A DNA stretch of 61,503 bases, from IMG/VR virus record IMGVR_UViG_3300005347_000207, positions 1-61,503 of that record. One strand, given 5' to 3'. The DNA comes from a virus. The position numbers were made by a program, and so were the translations under genes. Positions 34,566-41,982 of the stretch are shown here, piece after piece. A model generated the notes under the pieces. The model was not told the DNA's origin. It did no database searches and was given only the letters and a program-made list of their open reading frames with translations. Within the stretch, counting starts at the first letter, position 1; every line of letters starts with the position of its first letter.

Positions 34566-34742
34566 TTTTACGGGCGCGGCAATAGGCGACGCCTTCCTTT
34601 TCTCGTCCTCCAAATCGAACGAGTGGCGGATCGCCTGCATGACGGGGCAATCGGCGACATCATCGACGTCCCAGACCGTGCCGCAGGGCTGGCAACGCAT
34701 CTGGCCGGAACCGTCGCGCCGGGCGCTGCACGTCGCCATCAC
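34557..34742 (-). CDS. Small zinc-ribbon-like protein
   Basis: 61 aa with CSARRDGSGQMRCQPCGTVW and a further Cys in VADCP, enough for a zinc ribbon. Overlaps the gene upstream by 4 nt. Function unknown. Confidence 0.7.
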   Translation of the reverse strand: MMATCSARRDGSGQMRCQPCGTVWDVDDVADCPVMQAIRHSFDLEDEKRKASPIAAPVKST

Positions 34743-34993
34743 AGCTGCTCCTGGTCGGGAAGATGCCGCCAGTAGGTCGGTCCGGCGCCGCCGTATTCGC
34801 TCCAGGTGAACTGGCGGTCGAGCGACTCCCAGAGGCCGGGCCCCGGCTGGATGAGCAAATTCAGGCCGGTGGCGTTCCAGTGCATCACGAACTCGCCGCA
34901 GTCGTCATCACCGACGATAATGCTGAGGCCGTTGCGCGGCGCGGTGGCGATCGGCTGGTTTGCCGGATCTGCGTGCTGACCGATCGCCATCAC
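34739..34993 (-). CDS. Hypothetical protein (PIATAPRNG type)
   Basis: 84 aa. The opening QPIATAPRNGLSIIVGDDD followed by an aromatic middle (TWSEYGGAGPTYWRHLPD) is typical of small phage proteins of the DUF551 kind. Tight ATGA overlaps on both sides. Function unknown. Confidence 0.7.
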   Translation of the reverse strand: MMAIGQHADPANQPIATAPRNGLSIIVGDDDCGEFVMHWNATGLNLLIQPGPGLWESLDRQFTWSEYGGAGPTYWRHLPDQEQL

Positions 34994-35613
34994 GCAGCAC
35001 CTTCGTGTGGCTTCACATAGAGCACGACAGTGGGTTTCTCCGCCTCACGAACGAATGGCGCCTTCGGGTTCGGATAGCGGTCAATGATCTCACCGGCCTT
35101 CCGACTCATGGCGGCCATCCAGTCGGGATCAGCCACGCTAGGCGGCCGGTCGTCCTCGCACATGCGGTTCATCTGGGCGTCTCGTAGGACGCAAAGCGCC
35201 GCTATGGCCTTGGTGACATGCGACAGCCCAGAGTCGGGGTCGACGTCCACGCCCTCCCACCAGTCGATCAGGTGGCGCAGGGCGGCGTCGTAGTAGACGG
35301 AGGCGCGGACGCCAGCGACCCGGTAGTTCGATCTGCCGTACTTCCTCGCCCCCTCGAGCATGGCCAGGCCAACTTCGCCGAGGACCTGGGCGGGGATGGT
35401 CGACAGCGGCGCCTTTCGGATGCCGACGGCGTCCTTGGGATTGGTCTCTTTGGTTGCCGTCGCAGCGGGCGTTGGGCAAGCGCCCTTGCCGCAGTCCGAC
35501 ACGCGCGCAAGCCGGCGGCCGCAGGAGGCGAGAAATCCCTCCGCTGGCGCGGCGCCTGGGATGACCTGCCGATCGCACTCCGGGCAGTATTCGACTAAGA
35601 CGCGCTCGGTCAT
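34990..35613 (-). CDS. DUF5664-type dATP/dGTP diphosphohydrolase-like protein
   Basis: 207 aa (ATG 35613, overlapping the MazG stop). N-terminal Cys cluster (YCPECDRQ..C..C) is zinc-ribbon-like. The core NPKDAVGIRKAPLSTIP, then GARKYGRSNYR, YYDAALRHLIDWWEG and DPDSGLSHVTKAIAAL is the DUF5664 pattern annotated as N-terminal dATP/dGTP diphosphohydrolase. Together with two MazG-type proteins it suggests control of deoxynucleotide pools during infection. Confidence 0.82.
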   Translation of the reverse strand: MTERVLVEYCPECDRQVIPGAAPAEGFLASCGRRLARVSDCGKGACPTPAATATKETNPKDAVGIRKAPLSTIPAQVLGEVGLAMLEGARKYGRSNYRVAGVRASVYYDAALRHLIDWWEGVDVDPDSGLSHVTKAIAALCVLRDAQMNRMCEDDRPPSVADPDWMAAMSRKAGEIIDRYPNPKAPFVREAEKPTVVLYVKPHEGAA

Positions 35614-35930
35614 TGGGTTTCTCCGGGGGAGGCTGCCGGCCGGCTTTCCGCGTGCCACTTCTGGAAGAGCACGAACTTCGCCTCTGTCCGTTCGAACAGC
35701 TGGTTTCGATCAAGATCGCAGGCAGACGTTACGTAGAGGATGGCCGCCCATACGTCGGCCATCTCGTCCAGAAGGCGCTGGTCAAGCGGCGGCCCGCCGT
35801 CCCAGTGATCCACCGAACCGCTTGCGCCGACGATCTTGCCGATGACCTGGAGCACCTCGCCCGCTTCCTCTGCGAGCTTGGACAGGCCCGGCCACTTGTC
35901 GGCGCCGATGCTGTACGGGCCAGCGCTCAC
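35610..35930 (-). CDS. MazG-family nucleotide pyrophosphohydrolase
   Basis: 106 aa all-helical NTP pyrophosphatase. Metal ligands are visible as KLAEEAGEVLQVIGKI (EExxE) and LLDEMADVWAAI (ExxD). Hydrolyses (d)NTPs to monophosphates in the family. Sits between the DUF5664-type and deoxyribosyltransferase-like genes with 4-nt overlaps. Confidence 0.88.
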   Translation of the reverse strand: MSAGPYSIGADKWPGLSKLAEEAGEVLQVIGKIVGASGSVDHWDGGPPLDQRLLDEMADVWAAILYVTSACDLDRNQLFERTEAKFVLFQKWHAESRPAASPGETQ

Positions 35931-36517
35931 GACAGGATCGCCTTAACGACGTCGAGGCCCTCCTCGAGCGTCGCCACTCGGAACCCGAGCGCTTCGCAGA
36001 GCATGGCATGCTCGTGCACATTGCCAGGCTCCATCACGCAGATGATTGGCGTCCGTGACAGGTCCGCCCATGCGCACTCCATGACAGTGCCGACACTGAT
36101 GCGCTCAGCGCCAGCGAAGTTCACCAGCATCACGTCGCAACGGGTGGCGTCGAAGCGGTCGCGCGTCATGATCGCGCGCTCCGTGGACAACGGATTCTCC
36201 TCATAGCCGCGGTTGGTGAGCTTGCCGCGGTCGCGGAGAAACTCCTTCGCCCTCATCGGCGACAAGGCCTTGATCCCCGCGGCGGCCAGGTCACGCGTGG
36301 CGAGGTCGCGCCAGCTGGTGGCGCCTTCGTAGTCCAGCCCAGCGATCGGGCCGGCGAGGTAGACGGTGTGGCGCACGAAGGCGAACTCCGATTGAGGTGG
36401 AACGAGGCGCAGCGGTGGTGCGCTGGGTAGCCGGATGGGATCGAGTTCGCCGTGAACGCCGAATTGTTGGACGAACTGAGCGACATCCGGCTCGTCGAGG
36501 ACGGACGGCAGCATCAT
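35927..36517 (-). CDS. Nucleoside 2-deoxyribosyltransferase-like protein
   Basis: 196 aa. VYLAGPIAGLDYEGATSWRD, ALSPMR and SVGTVMECAWADLSRTPIIC show the Rossmann-like fold and the active-site Glu of the nucleoside deoxyribosyltransferase/DUF4406 superfamily, which moves or cleaves bases from deoxynucleosides. N-terminal 45 residues are a variable extension. Fits the nucleotide-pool cluster. Confidence 0.85.
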   Translation of the reverse strand: MMLPSVLDEPDVAQFVQQFGVHGELDPIRLPSAPPLRLVPPQSEFAFVRHTVYLAGPIAGLDYEGATSWRDLATRDLAAAGIKALSPMRAKEFLRDRGKLTNRGYEENPLSTERAIMTRDRFDATRCDVMLVNFAGAERISVGTVMECAWADLSRTPIICVMEPGNVHEHAMLCEALGFRVATLEEGLDVVKAILS

Positions 36518-36741
36518 TCCTGCCCCCGGCGCGCCTCGACCCGGTGGACCAGATCGTAAAGGGTGTCCGCCATGTGCGAGGCCTGCGCCGACGTCAGGAC
36601 GACGTGCGCGTCGCCGTTCGTGGTGAGACGGATCGCGTTGTCGAGCTCCACCATCTCGACGTTGGTCGATTTGGCGTCGCCGTCCTTGGCCTGGAAGCCG
36701 CGGATCAGCCGCAGTTCGCTGGGATCGACTGCGGCGCTCAT
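36514..36741 (-). CDS. Hypothetical protein
   Basis: 75 aa, unrecognised. Strand-rich start (LIRGFQAKDGDAKSTNVEMV) and a C-terminal helix (TSAQASHMADTLYDLVHRVE). Overlaps neighbours by 4 nt on each side. Confidence 0.65.
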   Translation of the reverse strand: MSAAVDPSELRLIRGFQAKDGDAKSTNVEMVELDNAIRLTTNGDAHVVLTSAQASHMADTLYDLVHRVEARRGQE

Positions 36742-36896
36742 TGGAGCGCCCCGAAGACGTAGTCGCCGACGATGATCGCGCCGAGCACGACGGTCATGAC
36801 GTAGAGGGCCAGCAGCACGTAGCGGCTGGAGAGCAGGAAAGACGTGACGGGGCCGTAGCCTTCATCACGCAGCTGCCGGTAGGCGGGCAGTTTCAT
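36738..36896 (-). CDS. Small single-pass membrane protein
   Basis: 52 aa starting MKLPAYRQLRDEGYGPVTSF, then a membrane helix YVLLALYVMTVVLGAIIVGD. ATG 36896 is chosen because it overlaps the stop of the upstream 56-aa gene (ACATGA). Function unknown. Confidence 0.65.
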   Translation of the reverse strand: MKLPAYRQLRDEGYGPVTSFLLSSRYVLLALYVMTVVLGAIIVGDYVFGALQ

Positions 36897-37063
36897 GTGA
36901 AGCTCGCTGGAATGATGTGAGGTGTCAGCCGCGGCTCGCCGCGCTGATTGCGCACCTCGCGGATGGAGGGAAAGCCGCCGACGAGGCGACACATGCGGAC
37001 GTAGAGGCGGTCGTCTACGCGCTGTGGGTAGCCCTGCTTGACGGGCAGATCGGAGGACGGCAT
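36893..37063 (-). CDS. Hypothetical 56-aa protein
   Basis: MPSSDLPVKQGYPQRVDDRL, then VRMCRLVGGFPSIREVRNQR. Short, but it fills the gap between two coupled genes exactly and its TGA overlaps the next ATG. Basic and probably folded. Not recognised. Confidence 0.6.
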   Translation of the reverse strand: MPSSDLPVKQGYPQRVDDRLYVRMCRLVGGFPSIREVRNQRGEPRLTPHIIPASFT

Positions 37064-37071
37064 CGCCACGG

Positions 37072-37710
37072 CTAGTAGCTCTTGCCGCCGGCCGCGCGCC
37101 GGTTCTCGGGCTTATGGTCGGCCCGCGAAGCGTTGAAGGCCAATTTCTCGACCAAGGCGCCGCCGAGGTCCAAGCCGTAGCCGCCGGCCAGGTCGAAGAT
37201 GCGGATCATGGCGTCCGCGAGTTCGACTTCGATCATCGGCCGGTGCGGTAGCTTGTCGTCCTGCAGCCCCTTGCGATGGCCCTCCATGGCCTCGCTGATC
37301 TCGCTGTGGACCAGGCAGAGCAGTTCGCCGACGTTGCGCTTGCCGTGGAGGTCGTCGCCCGTCGCCAGGTCATTCCACCAGCCGGCGACGACGTTCCGCT
37401 CGTGGATATTGTCGCGGATGTGGTTGAGCAGGTTGGCCGCGCTCATCGGCACGGCGCCGACTCGGCCGGTCGGAAGCGCCTCGATCGCGAGGTCGTCGAA
37501 GTAGGGCGTCGGGGTGTCTTCGATCGCCTCTTGTGTGCGGACGACCATGAGCGGCGCAGAACTCTTCCTCTGCGGCTCGCGGCCCTCCGCCGGATCGACG
37601 AGCACGCAGAAGCCGCGGCGCCCGAAGTCGACGGCCAGGGTTTCGGCGAGTCTGAATTTCTCCGAGGCCGTGGGCCCGGCGATGGTGACGGTGGTCAGGG
37701 TCTCTTGGGT
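37072..37710 (-). CDS. MazG-like pyrophosphohydrolase with N-terminal extension
   Basis: 212 aa. Residues about 120-205 are MazG-like: LLCLVHSEISEAMEGHRKG, then IEVELADAMIRIFDLAG and NASRADHK. The first 85 residues (TVTIAGPTASEKFRLAETLA) form an unidentified domain. GTG 37710 is chosen because GGAG stands 7-8 nt upstream and a longer form would run into the previous gene. Second MazG in the block. Confidence 0.8.
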   Translation of the reverse strand, partial: TQETLTTVTIAGPTASEKFRLAETLAVDFGRRGFCVLVDPAEGREPQRKSSAPLMVVRTQEAIEDTPTPYFDDLAIEALPTGRVGAVPMSAANLLNHIRDNIHERNVVAGWWNDLATGDDLHGKRNVGELLCLVHSEISEAMEGHRKGLQDDKLPHRPMIEVELADAMIRIFDLAGGYGLDLGGALVEKLAFNASRADHKPENRRAAGGKSY

Positions 37711-37727
37711 CACGCGGCGTCTCCGGA

Positions 37728-38189
37728 TCAGTGGAACAGGAAGTGGTTGAGGCGGCCGGCGACGCTGATCAGCGCCCACCAGCTCAGGAGGCAGAAGGCG
37801 AGGCCGACGACCCACGTCAGGGCGTTCGTCGGGCTGAAGTCGCGGAGCCGGATCGGCTGCCAAATCGATCGCCTTCCTGGTTGATAATCACTCGTAAGTT
37901 GACGTTCCGGGCATGGGTAGGCGCCGTTCGTCAACACCTCGGGGTTCCGTCGCCGGTCCGCGACCGGCAGGCCGAGGATGTTGGCGTAGTGCCTGGCGTA
38001 TGAGCTCGCCCGAGCGTGACCGGAGTCCGTCGCTGGGAAGGTGAGGGCGCCGCACATGCCCGTTCGGCTGTTGAAGCCCACGTGGACCTTCGGGCTGTCC
38101 GTCGCCTGGCCGCTTTCGGTGATGTCGATGAACGGCCGGAGCCGGCGGATGCGCCAAAGGCGCTTCAGGGTAGTTGCGCGCATCACCAT
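37728..38189 (-). CDS. Hypothetical protein with C-terminal membrane helix
   Basis: 153 aa. Arg-rich N-terminus (LKRLWRIRRLRPFIDI), a middle part with VHVGFNSRTGMCGALTF, and a C-terminal helix NALTWVVGLAFCLLSWWALI. An operator-like site lies within the coding sequence. Overlaps a 37-aa gene upstream. Function unknown. Confidence 0.6.
   Translation of the reverse strand: MVMRATTLKRLWRIRRLRPFIDITESGQATDSPKVHVGFNSRTGMCGALTFPATDSGHARASSYARHYANILGLPVADRRRNPEVLTNGAYPCPERQLTSDYQPGRRSIWQPIRLRDFSPTNALTWVVGLAFCLLSWWALISVAGRLNHFLFH
37888..37902. promoter_or_regulatory. Operator-like 15-mer at 37.9 kb
   Basis: TCACTCGTAAGTTGA followed by CGTTC, matching the 3' flank (NATTC/NGTTC) of several other sites. 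A second half-site GTTGA lies at 37880-37884. Located inside the 37728-38189 gene, about 180 bp upstream of the MazG-like gene. Confidence 0.5.
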
Positions 38190-38296
38190 CTCCCGAGATG
38201 CGGTTGCGAGTGGAAGAAGATCGGGGTCCGCGACTTGGCGTAGTCCCGGTAGCGGCGCTCATCGAGGCGCTGGCGGAGGCGGTCGCGGACGTTCAT
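38183..38296 (-). CDS. Hypothetical 37-aa protein
   Basis: MNVRDRLRQRLDERRYRDYA, then KSRTPIFFHSQPHLGRW. Its ATG overlaps the preceding stop (TGATG) and its TGA overlaps the next start, the same coupling as all other genes here. Very basic. Not recognised. Confidence 0.55.
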   Translation of the reverse strand: MNVRDRLRQRLDERRYRDYAKSRTPIFFHSQPHLGRW

Positions 38297-38529
38297 CACC
38301 GTTTGACCTTCGTGCTGCGACCGGCCAGGGGCCCAAGCAGGACGTCAAGTGCTTTCAGGCGACTGTCGCAGCAGCGCCCGCAAAAGTGCGCTTCCCGCTT
38401 CTCGTCGCCTTGATACCCGCCGCGCCACGACAACTCCCGCCAACCGTGCGGCGCGATGATGTGGCTTTCGCCCATGCGCTCGATGCCGCAGCCGTCGCAA
38501 CTGAATGTAGTTCTGGTTTCCTGGGTCAT
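38296..38529 (-). CDS. Small zinc-finger-like protein
   Basis: 77 aa with two Cys pairs, CDGCGIERMGES and HFCGRCCDSRL, forming a probable zinc site. 4-nt overlap with the upstream gene. Function unknown, possibly nucleic-acid binding. Confidence 0.7.
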   Translation of the reverse strand: MTQETRTTFSCDGCGIERMGESHIIAPHGWRELSWRGGYQGDEKREAHFCGRCCDSRLKALDVLLGPLAGRSTKVKR

Positions 38530-38912
38530 CGCCTGCCCGCCTTCTTGACCGTCCAGGCGTCGATCCCGGGTGGATTGTAGCCGGGGGCGTGCTCGTCAAC
38601 CGGCGCCCAAGCCGGCGTGTGGATGTTGGCGACGGCGTTCGATGCGGCCTCGCGAGCGGCGACCTTGTCGCGCTGATAGTCATAGGCCAGGCTGTCGAGC
38701 CCGCAGTCCACCACGACCTTGCCGTTGAGAAAGAGCTTCTCAGGCGGGTCGTAGTCGCTGCCGGCGCTCATCAGCTCCGTGGCGATCGTCTCCAGGATCG
38801 AGAAGTAGGGGCCTTGACTGTGCGTGGCGTCGGCGCCCAGACCGCCGCGGAACATCATCACGCGGCCGGATTTGCGCATCACGACGTAGGTCTTCGGGGG
38901 CTTCTGACTCAT
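38526..38912 (-). CDS. Hypothetical protein
   Basis: 128 aa. KTYVVMRKSGRVMMFRGGLG at the start, then SILETIATELMSAGSDYDPP and a polar Pro-rich end. Not recognised; in the tightly overlapping leftward operon. Confidence 0.65.
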   Translation of the reverse strand: MSQKPPKTYVVMRKSGRVMMFRGGLGADATHSQGPYFSILETIATELMSAGSDYDPPEKLFLNGKVVVDCGLDSLAYDYQRDKVAAREAASNAVANIHTPAWAPVDEHAPGYNPPGIDAWTVKKAGRR

Positions 38913-39313
38913 CGGGCGGACTCCGCGTGCCGCGGGCAGCTCTCCAGGGGATCCCCGTCGCAGTTTTCATCCACGGCCGCACCGCAAGTCGGACACGGCT
39001 GAGGCTCGTTCGACAGCGTCCGCAATTTGGTCTCGATGCGTCCGGCAATCTCGGCGTTCCGCTCGGCCTTCTCCGGCCGTCCGGCCTCGCTCGCCTTGGC
39101 GCGGTGGTGCGCCTCATAGGTACGGAAGAGCGAGGCCGCGTCGCGCAGCAGTCCGCTCAGTTCCTCGATCTCGTGGCCGAGCGCCATCACGAAGCCATCG
39201 CCGGCAAGATCGCGCCAGGCCTCGCCGTAGCGGAGCGCGCGCAGGTTTCCGGCATCCATGATCAGCGTGTATTTGCCGTCGCAGACAGTGAGGTGGGCTG
39301 GCGGCGCGCTCAT
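38909..39313 (-). CDS. Hypothetical protein with C-terminal zinc ribbon
   Basis: 134 aa. Beta start (LTVCDGKYTLIMDAGNLRAL), a helical middle and a Cys/His cluster CPTCGAAVDENC...SCPRH at the end. Function unknown. Confidence 0.68.
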   Translation of the reverse strand: MSAPPAHLTVCDGKYTLIMDAGNLRALRYGEAWRDLAGDGFVMALGHEIEELSGLLRDAASLFRTYEAHHRAKASEAGRPEKAERNAEIAGRIETKLRTLSNEPQPCPTCGAAVDENCDGDPLESCPRHAESAR

Positions 39314-39555
39314 CGTTCGCCCTCGTAGATGTGCGAGAGCGGGGCGCCGTGGGCGGCGGCGAACTTGCGGCGCGCGTCACCGACGGAGGCGGCGTCGTCG
39401 ATCGGCTCCCAACCCTTTCCCCAGTCCTGCGATAGGCCGCCCTGGCCAGCGAAGAACTGCGCCTCCTTGATCATCGGCGAGTTAGGGACGTGCGGGCGCC
39501 AAAGCCCGTAGTGGGTGATCATCGTGCATTTCCCGTGAGTTCGGCGGGTGCTCAT
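39310..39555 (-). CDS. Hypothetical protein
   Basis: 81 aa (ATG 39555 overlaps the upstream stop; an internal ATG at 39522 is possible). Contains MITHYGLWRPHVPNSPMIKE and a C-terminal helix. Not recognised. Confidence 0.6.
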   Translation of the reverse strand: MSTRRTHGKCTMITHYGLWRPHVPNSPMIKEAQFFAGQGGLSQDWGKGWEPIDDAASVGDARRKFAAAHGAPLSHIYEGER

Positions 39556-39716
39556 GCGAACACCGCGGCGGCCAGCTTGGCGTGCGCCTTGCGGGCCTTA
39601 GCAAGGATCCGCGTCTCGGCCCGCAGGTCCACGATGCGGCTGCGATCCGTGGTCATTTGCGGCTTGCCGTCGGCGTCCAGGCCGACGAACCAACGCAGGG
39701 CGTCAGGTGCGCTCAT
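39552..39716 (-). CDS. Hypothetical 54-aa protein
   Basis: MSAPDALRWFVGLDADGKPQ, then a basic helix ETRILAKARKAHAKLAAAVF. Start ATG 39716 overlaps the stop of the upstream gene. Not recognised. Confidence 0.6.
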   Translation of the reverse strand: MSAPDALRWFVGLDADGKPQMTTDRSRIVDLRAETRILAKARKAHAKLAAAVFA

Positions 39717-39928
39717 CGAACTGCCGCCTGCAGCGCGTGTTGGACGGCTGGGATGGCGGGCTGGATCGTCATGCAGCCGCGGACCTCGTTGGCGCTCCAG
39801 ATGGCCGCCGAGATGAGGATGGCCTTCATCGCCTTCTTGGGCTTGCGGAAGCCCGTCACGGCGCCCGCGTACCGCCGCTCCCATCTGGGGCGGAAGGCGT
39901 CACTGCGCACGATGCGGTGCGAGTGCAT
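39713..39928 (-). CDS. Hypothetical protein, first gene of leftward operon
   Basis: 71 aa, basic (RIVRSDAFRPRWERRYAG) with a moderately hydrophobic centre (MKAILISAAIWSANEV). First leftward gene after the 39.93-40.38 kb regulatory gap, so probably the promoter-proximal gene. Function unknown. Confidence 0.6.
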   Translation of the reverse strand: MHSHRIVRSDAFRPRWERRYAGAVTGFRKPKKAMKAILISAAIWSANEVRGCMTIQPAIPAVQHALQAAVR

Positions 39929-39998
39929 TGTGGTGTTTCCCCTCGCTTCGGCCCTCGACGGCCTGACGTGGACAGGAGGTCACGCTCGATCTGAGAAG

Positions 39999-40013
39999 TC
40001 AACTAAAAAGTGA
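39999..40013. promoter_or_regulatory. Operator-like 15-mer, leftward promoter side
   Basis: TCAACTAAAAAGTGA, 71 bp upstream of the first leftward gene. One of the best AT-rich matches to the dispersed consensus. Confidence 0.65.
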
Positions 40014-40029
40014 GATCATAACTTGCGCA

Positions 40030-40121
40030 GTGGGTTTCCCCGAGTCCGCACTGCCGCAGTCAATTTCTCTGGGGTGGCGGGACGGTGGGTTTCCCCGACC
40101 CCTCGATCAATTTCTCTGGGG
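40030..40121. repeat. Two composite direct repeats
   Basis: Each unit has a first box GTGGGTTTCCCCGA (40030-40043; 40085-40098) and a second box TCAATTTCTCTGGGG (40060-40074; 40107-40121). The spacer between boxes is 16 nt in the first unit and 8 nt in the second. Conserved boxes with variable spacing suggest protein-binding sites or a structured leader rather than a simple duplication. Confidence 0.85.
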
Positions 40122-40315
40122 CCGGCGGGCAGCTCGAGGTTCGCGCCCCTGCAGCGCCCTTTTGCCTCGGCGGAGAGCGTCGCCGCGGCCTGGCCGGCGG
40201 ACCGCCAGCTCGGCGCAATGCGGCCGCCCCTGCAGCCAATGGCGAGCCGGTTAGCGAGACAGATTGAGGGACGGGAACTGGAGGCGCGGGCGGCCGCTTG
40301 CCCGCCTTGTGCAAC

Positions 40316-40330
40316 TCAACAGAAAGTTGA
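40316..40330. promoter_or_regulatory. Operator-like 15-mer, rightward promoter side
   Basis: TCAACAGAAAGTTGA has perfectly complementary arms and is followed by CATTC. The embedded TTGACA is also a good -35 hexamer for rightward transcription, so repressor binding could mask a promoter. A degenerate site follows at about 40335-40350. The first rightward ATG is at 40382. Confidence 0.7.
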
Positions 40331-40381
40331 CATTCAATCTGGAAGGTGAGACAGATTGAGCGTCAACCGATGGAGTCCCTC

Positions 40382-40504
40382 ATGGGCAATGCATCTTATA
40401 GAGCCGCGCTCTTCAAAGACCGGGTCGAGACGTGGGCGGTTCGCCTGGCGCTCGTTCTCGTTCTCGGCGCCGCGGCCGCCGCGATTTGCGGAGTGGCGCT
40501 ATGA
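40382..40504 (+). CDS. Small membrane protein, first gene of rightward operon
   Basis: 40 aa starting MGNASYRAALFKDRVETWAV, then a hydrophobic C-terminal helix (LALVLVLGAAAAAICGVAL). GGAG precedes the ATG by 5-7 nt and the TGA overlaps the next ATG. Function unknown. Confidence 0.6.
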   Translation: MGNASYRAALFKDRVETWAVRLALVLVLGAAAAAICGVAL

Positions 40505-40986
40505 TTGCGCCCTTCACCCTGGACACGTCGGGCGCGGTCGCCCGCCCTTCACCCGAAACGAGCGTCATCAAGGCGTATCGCTGGCCCGACCTCGACGACT
40601 TCACGCAAGGGTATGTCGAGGCGCTGTTCCGCACGAGCCAGATGCTCGTTCGCGGCTGCCGCATCCCCATGGATGCCTACGGCTTCTCAGACCTCGCCCC
40701 CGAAACCCTCGCGCTGATCCTGAAGGACTGCGCGGCGTATCAGGCGCATCGCGCCTTCGACCCTCTGCGCGACTTGCCGGGCGTGAGCGGGGTCGAGAGC
40801 CTTCGGAATGCTGGGCGCGAGTTCTGGCACGTTCGCAGCGGCCAAGAGGATTATTGCCACGGTTTCAAGCCGGGCGATTGGCCCGACTTCTCGGCCGAGC
40901 CGCTGAACGCAGCAGCAAGAGCCTTCCCACCCCTCACGCCCTACCTGGGCGACGACGGCAAGGTCTACCTTCGGGAGGGCGCATAA
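40501..40986 (+). CDS. Conserved phage hypothetical protein
   Basis: 162 aa from ATG 40501. The layout FTQGYVEALFRTSQML..., DLAPETLALILKDCAAYQ, NAGREFWHVRSGQEDYC and C-terminal YLGDDGKVYLREG matches small phage proteins whose usual core is GxDFWLTRNGHGAGFxD. Unknown function; common in early regions of many tailed phages. Confidence 0.75.
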   Translation: MIAPFTLDTSGAVARPSPETSVIKAYRWPDLDDFTQGYVEALFRTSQMLVRGCRIPMDAYGFSDLAPETLALILKDCAAYQAHRAFDPLRDLPGVSGVESLRNAGREFWHVRSGQEDYCHGFKPGDWPDFSAEPLNAAARAFPPLTPYLGDDGKVYLREGA

Positions 40987-41174
40987 TGCCGCGCCAACTC
41001 AAACCCGCCGAGTCGGCTGACGTGATCCGCGTTCGCCGCGCTCTTTCCCTGCTACGCGAGGCGCGCGACCTGCTCCGCCAGGTCGGCGCCGTCCGGACAG
41101 TTGAGCGCGTGCAAGCCGCCATCAAGTCCGCCGACGGCGCCGTGCGCCATGTCGAGAGACGGGCGGCCGAATAG
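40986..41174 (+). CDS. Small helical protein
   Basis: 62 aa, one long amphipathic coil: SADVIRVRRALSLLREARDL, then VERVQAAIKSADGAVRHVER. Starts overlapping the previous TAA (TAATG). Possibly a dimerising small regulator; not recognised. Confidence 0.65.
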   Translation: MPRQLKPAESADVIRVRRALSLLREARDLLRQVGAVRTVERVQAAIKSADGAVRHVERRAAE

Positions 41175-41188
41175 GCGCGCCTGCAGCA

Positions 41189-41215
41189 CCAACCTTCTGT
41201 CGAGGATCAACCCCA
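41189..41215 (+). promoter_or_regulatory. Conserved leader with Shine-Dalgarno, copy 1
   Basis: CCAACCTTCTGTCGA followed by GGATCAACCCCA and ATG. The same arrangement (a TCAAC-like arm, GTCGA or GTGGA, then GGATCAACC) stands before three consecutive genes in this operon. GAGG within it is the Shine-Dalgarno, 10 nt from the ATG. Confidence 0.6.
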
Positions 41216-41941
41216 ATGAAGCTTCCCAAGCCTTCCCCCGTCGCTGGCGCCCCGTTCATGGTCGGATCAACGGCCATGCGCTACGTCGAGAAACCCGAGT
41301 CCGCCGGCTTCCGGCTCGTCGGGAATGCGGACGACATCGCGCCGCGCGCCGTCCAGCACCGCGGATGGTATCTTTACGACAACGGCGACCCGGACGAGAC
41401 CGCGCGCGGTCTCGTCTACCGGCTTCCGAGCAAAGGCGGCCGCGCTCGCTACGTCGCCGGCTATCAACTGTCGTATGAGGATGACGCGGCCGCGCTAGAC
41501 CTTGGCCACGTGTTCTCGGGCGATCGGTTCGGCGGAGAAGACGACGCGCGGGACGCGGCCATGATGGCGGACCGCCTGGCCGAAATCCTGGCCGAGCAAG
41601 AGCGCGACTATCACCGCGCATGGCAAGCCGGTTCGCTATGGTCGGATCTGGGCGAACGGATTGGCGATCTGCGGCGCGGGATCATTGCCGCCGTCCAGCA
41701 ATTCCGCGAGGCGCGTAAGACCCTGCAGCCCGGCGGCTCCGCTCGCTGGACGGGTGGCGACGGGACTCCCGTTGTTGGCCGCTTTGACGCGCTTTGCGCG
41801 ATCATTCGATCCGACATCGCCGATGACCTGGGCGAGCTCCGGAAGGCCCGGCGCCAGCGCGAGGAATTAGCGGACTCCGTATGGGGCGCGGCTAATCGAG
41901 CGGCCTTCAATGACGGCGCCGGCTGGCTTGTCTTCCCGTAA
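41216..41941 (+). CDS. Hypothetical protein
   Basis: 241 aa. A beta-rich N-terminal domain (residues 20-85: GFRLVGNADDIAPRAVQHRG, then GWYLYDNGDPDETARGLVYR) and a long helical domain (110-235). Preceded by the repeated leader. Recurs in alphaproteobacterial prophages as I recall; function unknown. Confidence 0.7.
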   Translation: MKLPKPSPVAGAPFMVGSTAMRYVEKPESAGFRLVGNADDIAPRAVQHRGWYLYDNGDPDETARGLVYRLPSKGGRARYVAGYQLSYEDDAAALDLGHVFSGDRFGGEDDARDAAMMADRLAEILAEQERDYHRAWQAGSLWSDLGERIGDLRRGIIAAVQQFREARKTLQPGGSARWTGGDGTPVVGRFDALCAIIRSDIADDLGELRKARRQREELADSVWGAANRAAFNDGAGWLVFP

Positions 41942-41955
41942 TCACGCCCGCAACA

Positions 41956-41982
41956 TCAACTAGTTGTCGAGGATCAACCGAA
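41956..41982 (+). promoter_or_regulatory. Conserved leader with Shine-Dalgarno, copy 2
   Basis: TCAACTAGTTGTCGA then GGATCAACCGAA before GTG 41983. Degenerate member of the operator-like family fused to a ribosome binding site. The GAGG-to-start distance of 10 nt supports the GTG over the ATG at 41989. Confidence 0.6.

Larger units (their letters stand above)
39929..40381. other. Divergent regulatory region without genes
   Basis: 450 bp between the leftward and rightward operons. It contains two operator-like 15-mers (39999 and 40316) and a pair of composite direct repeats (40030-40121). Open frames here are low-complexity Pro/Arg/Ala and look non-coding. Promoters in both directions are expected; no clear -10 box could be assigned. 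Confidence 0.65.

Noticed and set aside
34990-37710. Z-genome (2-aminoadenine) pathway
   Set aside because: DUF5664 and MazG relatives fit, but no PurZ-like protein, no DatZ-type HD dATPase and no A-family DpoZ-type polymerase were found, so the pathway is not supported.
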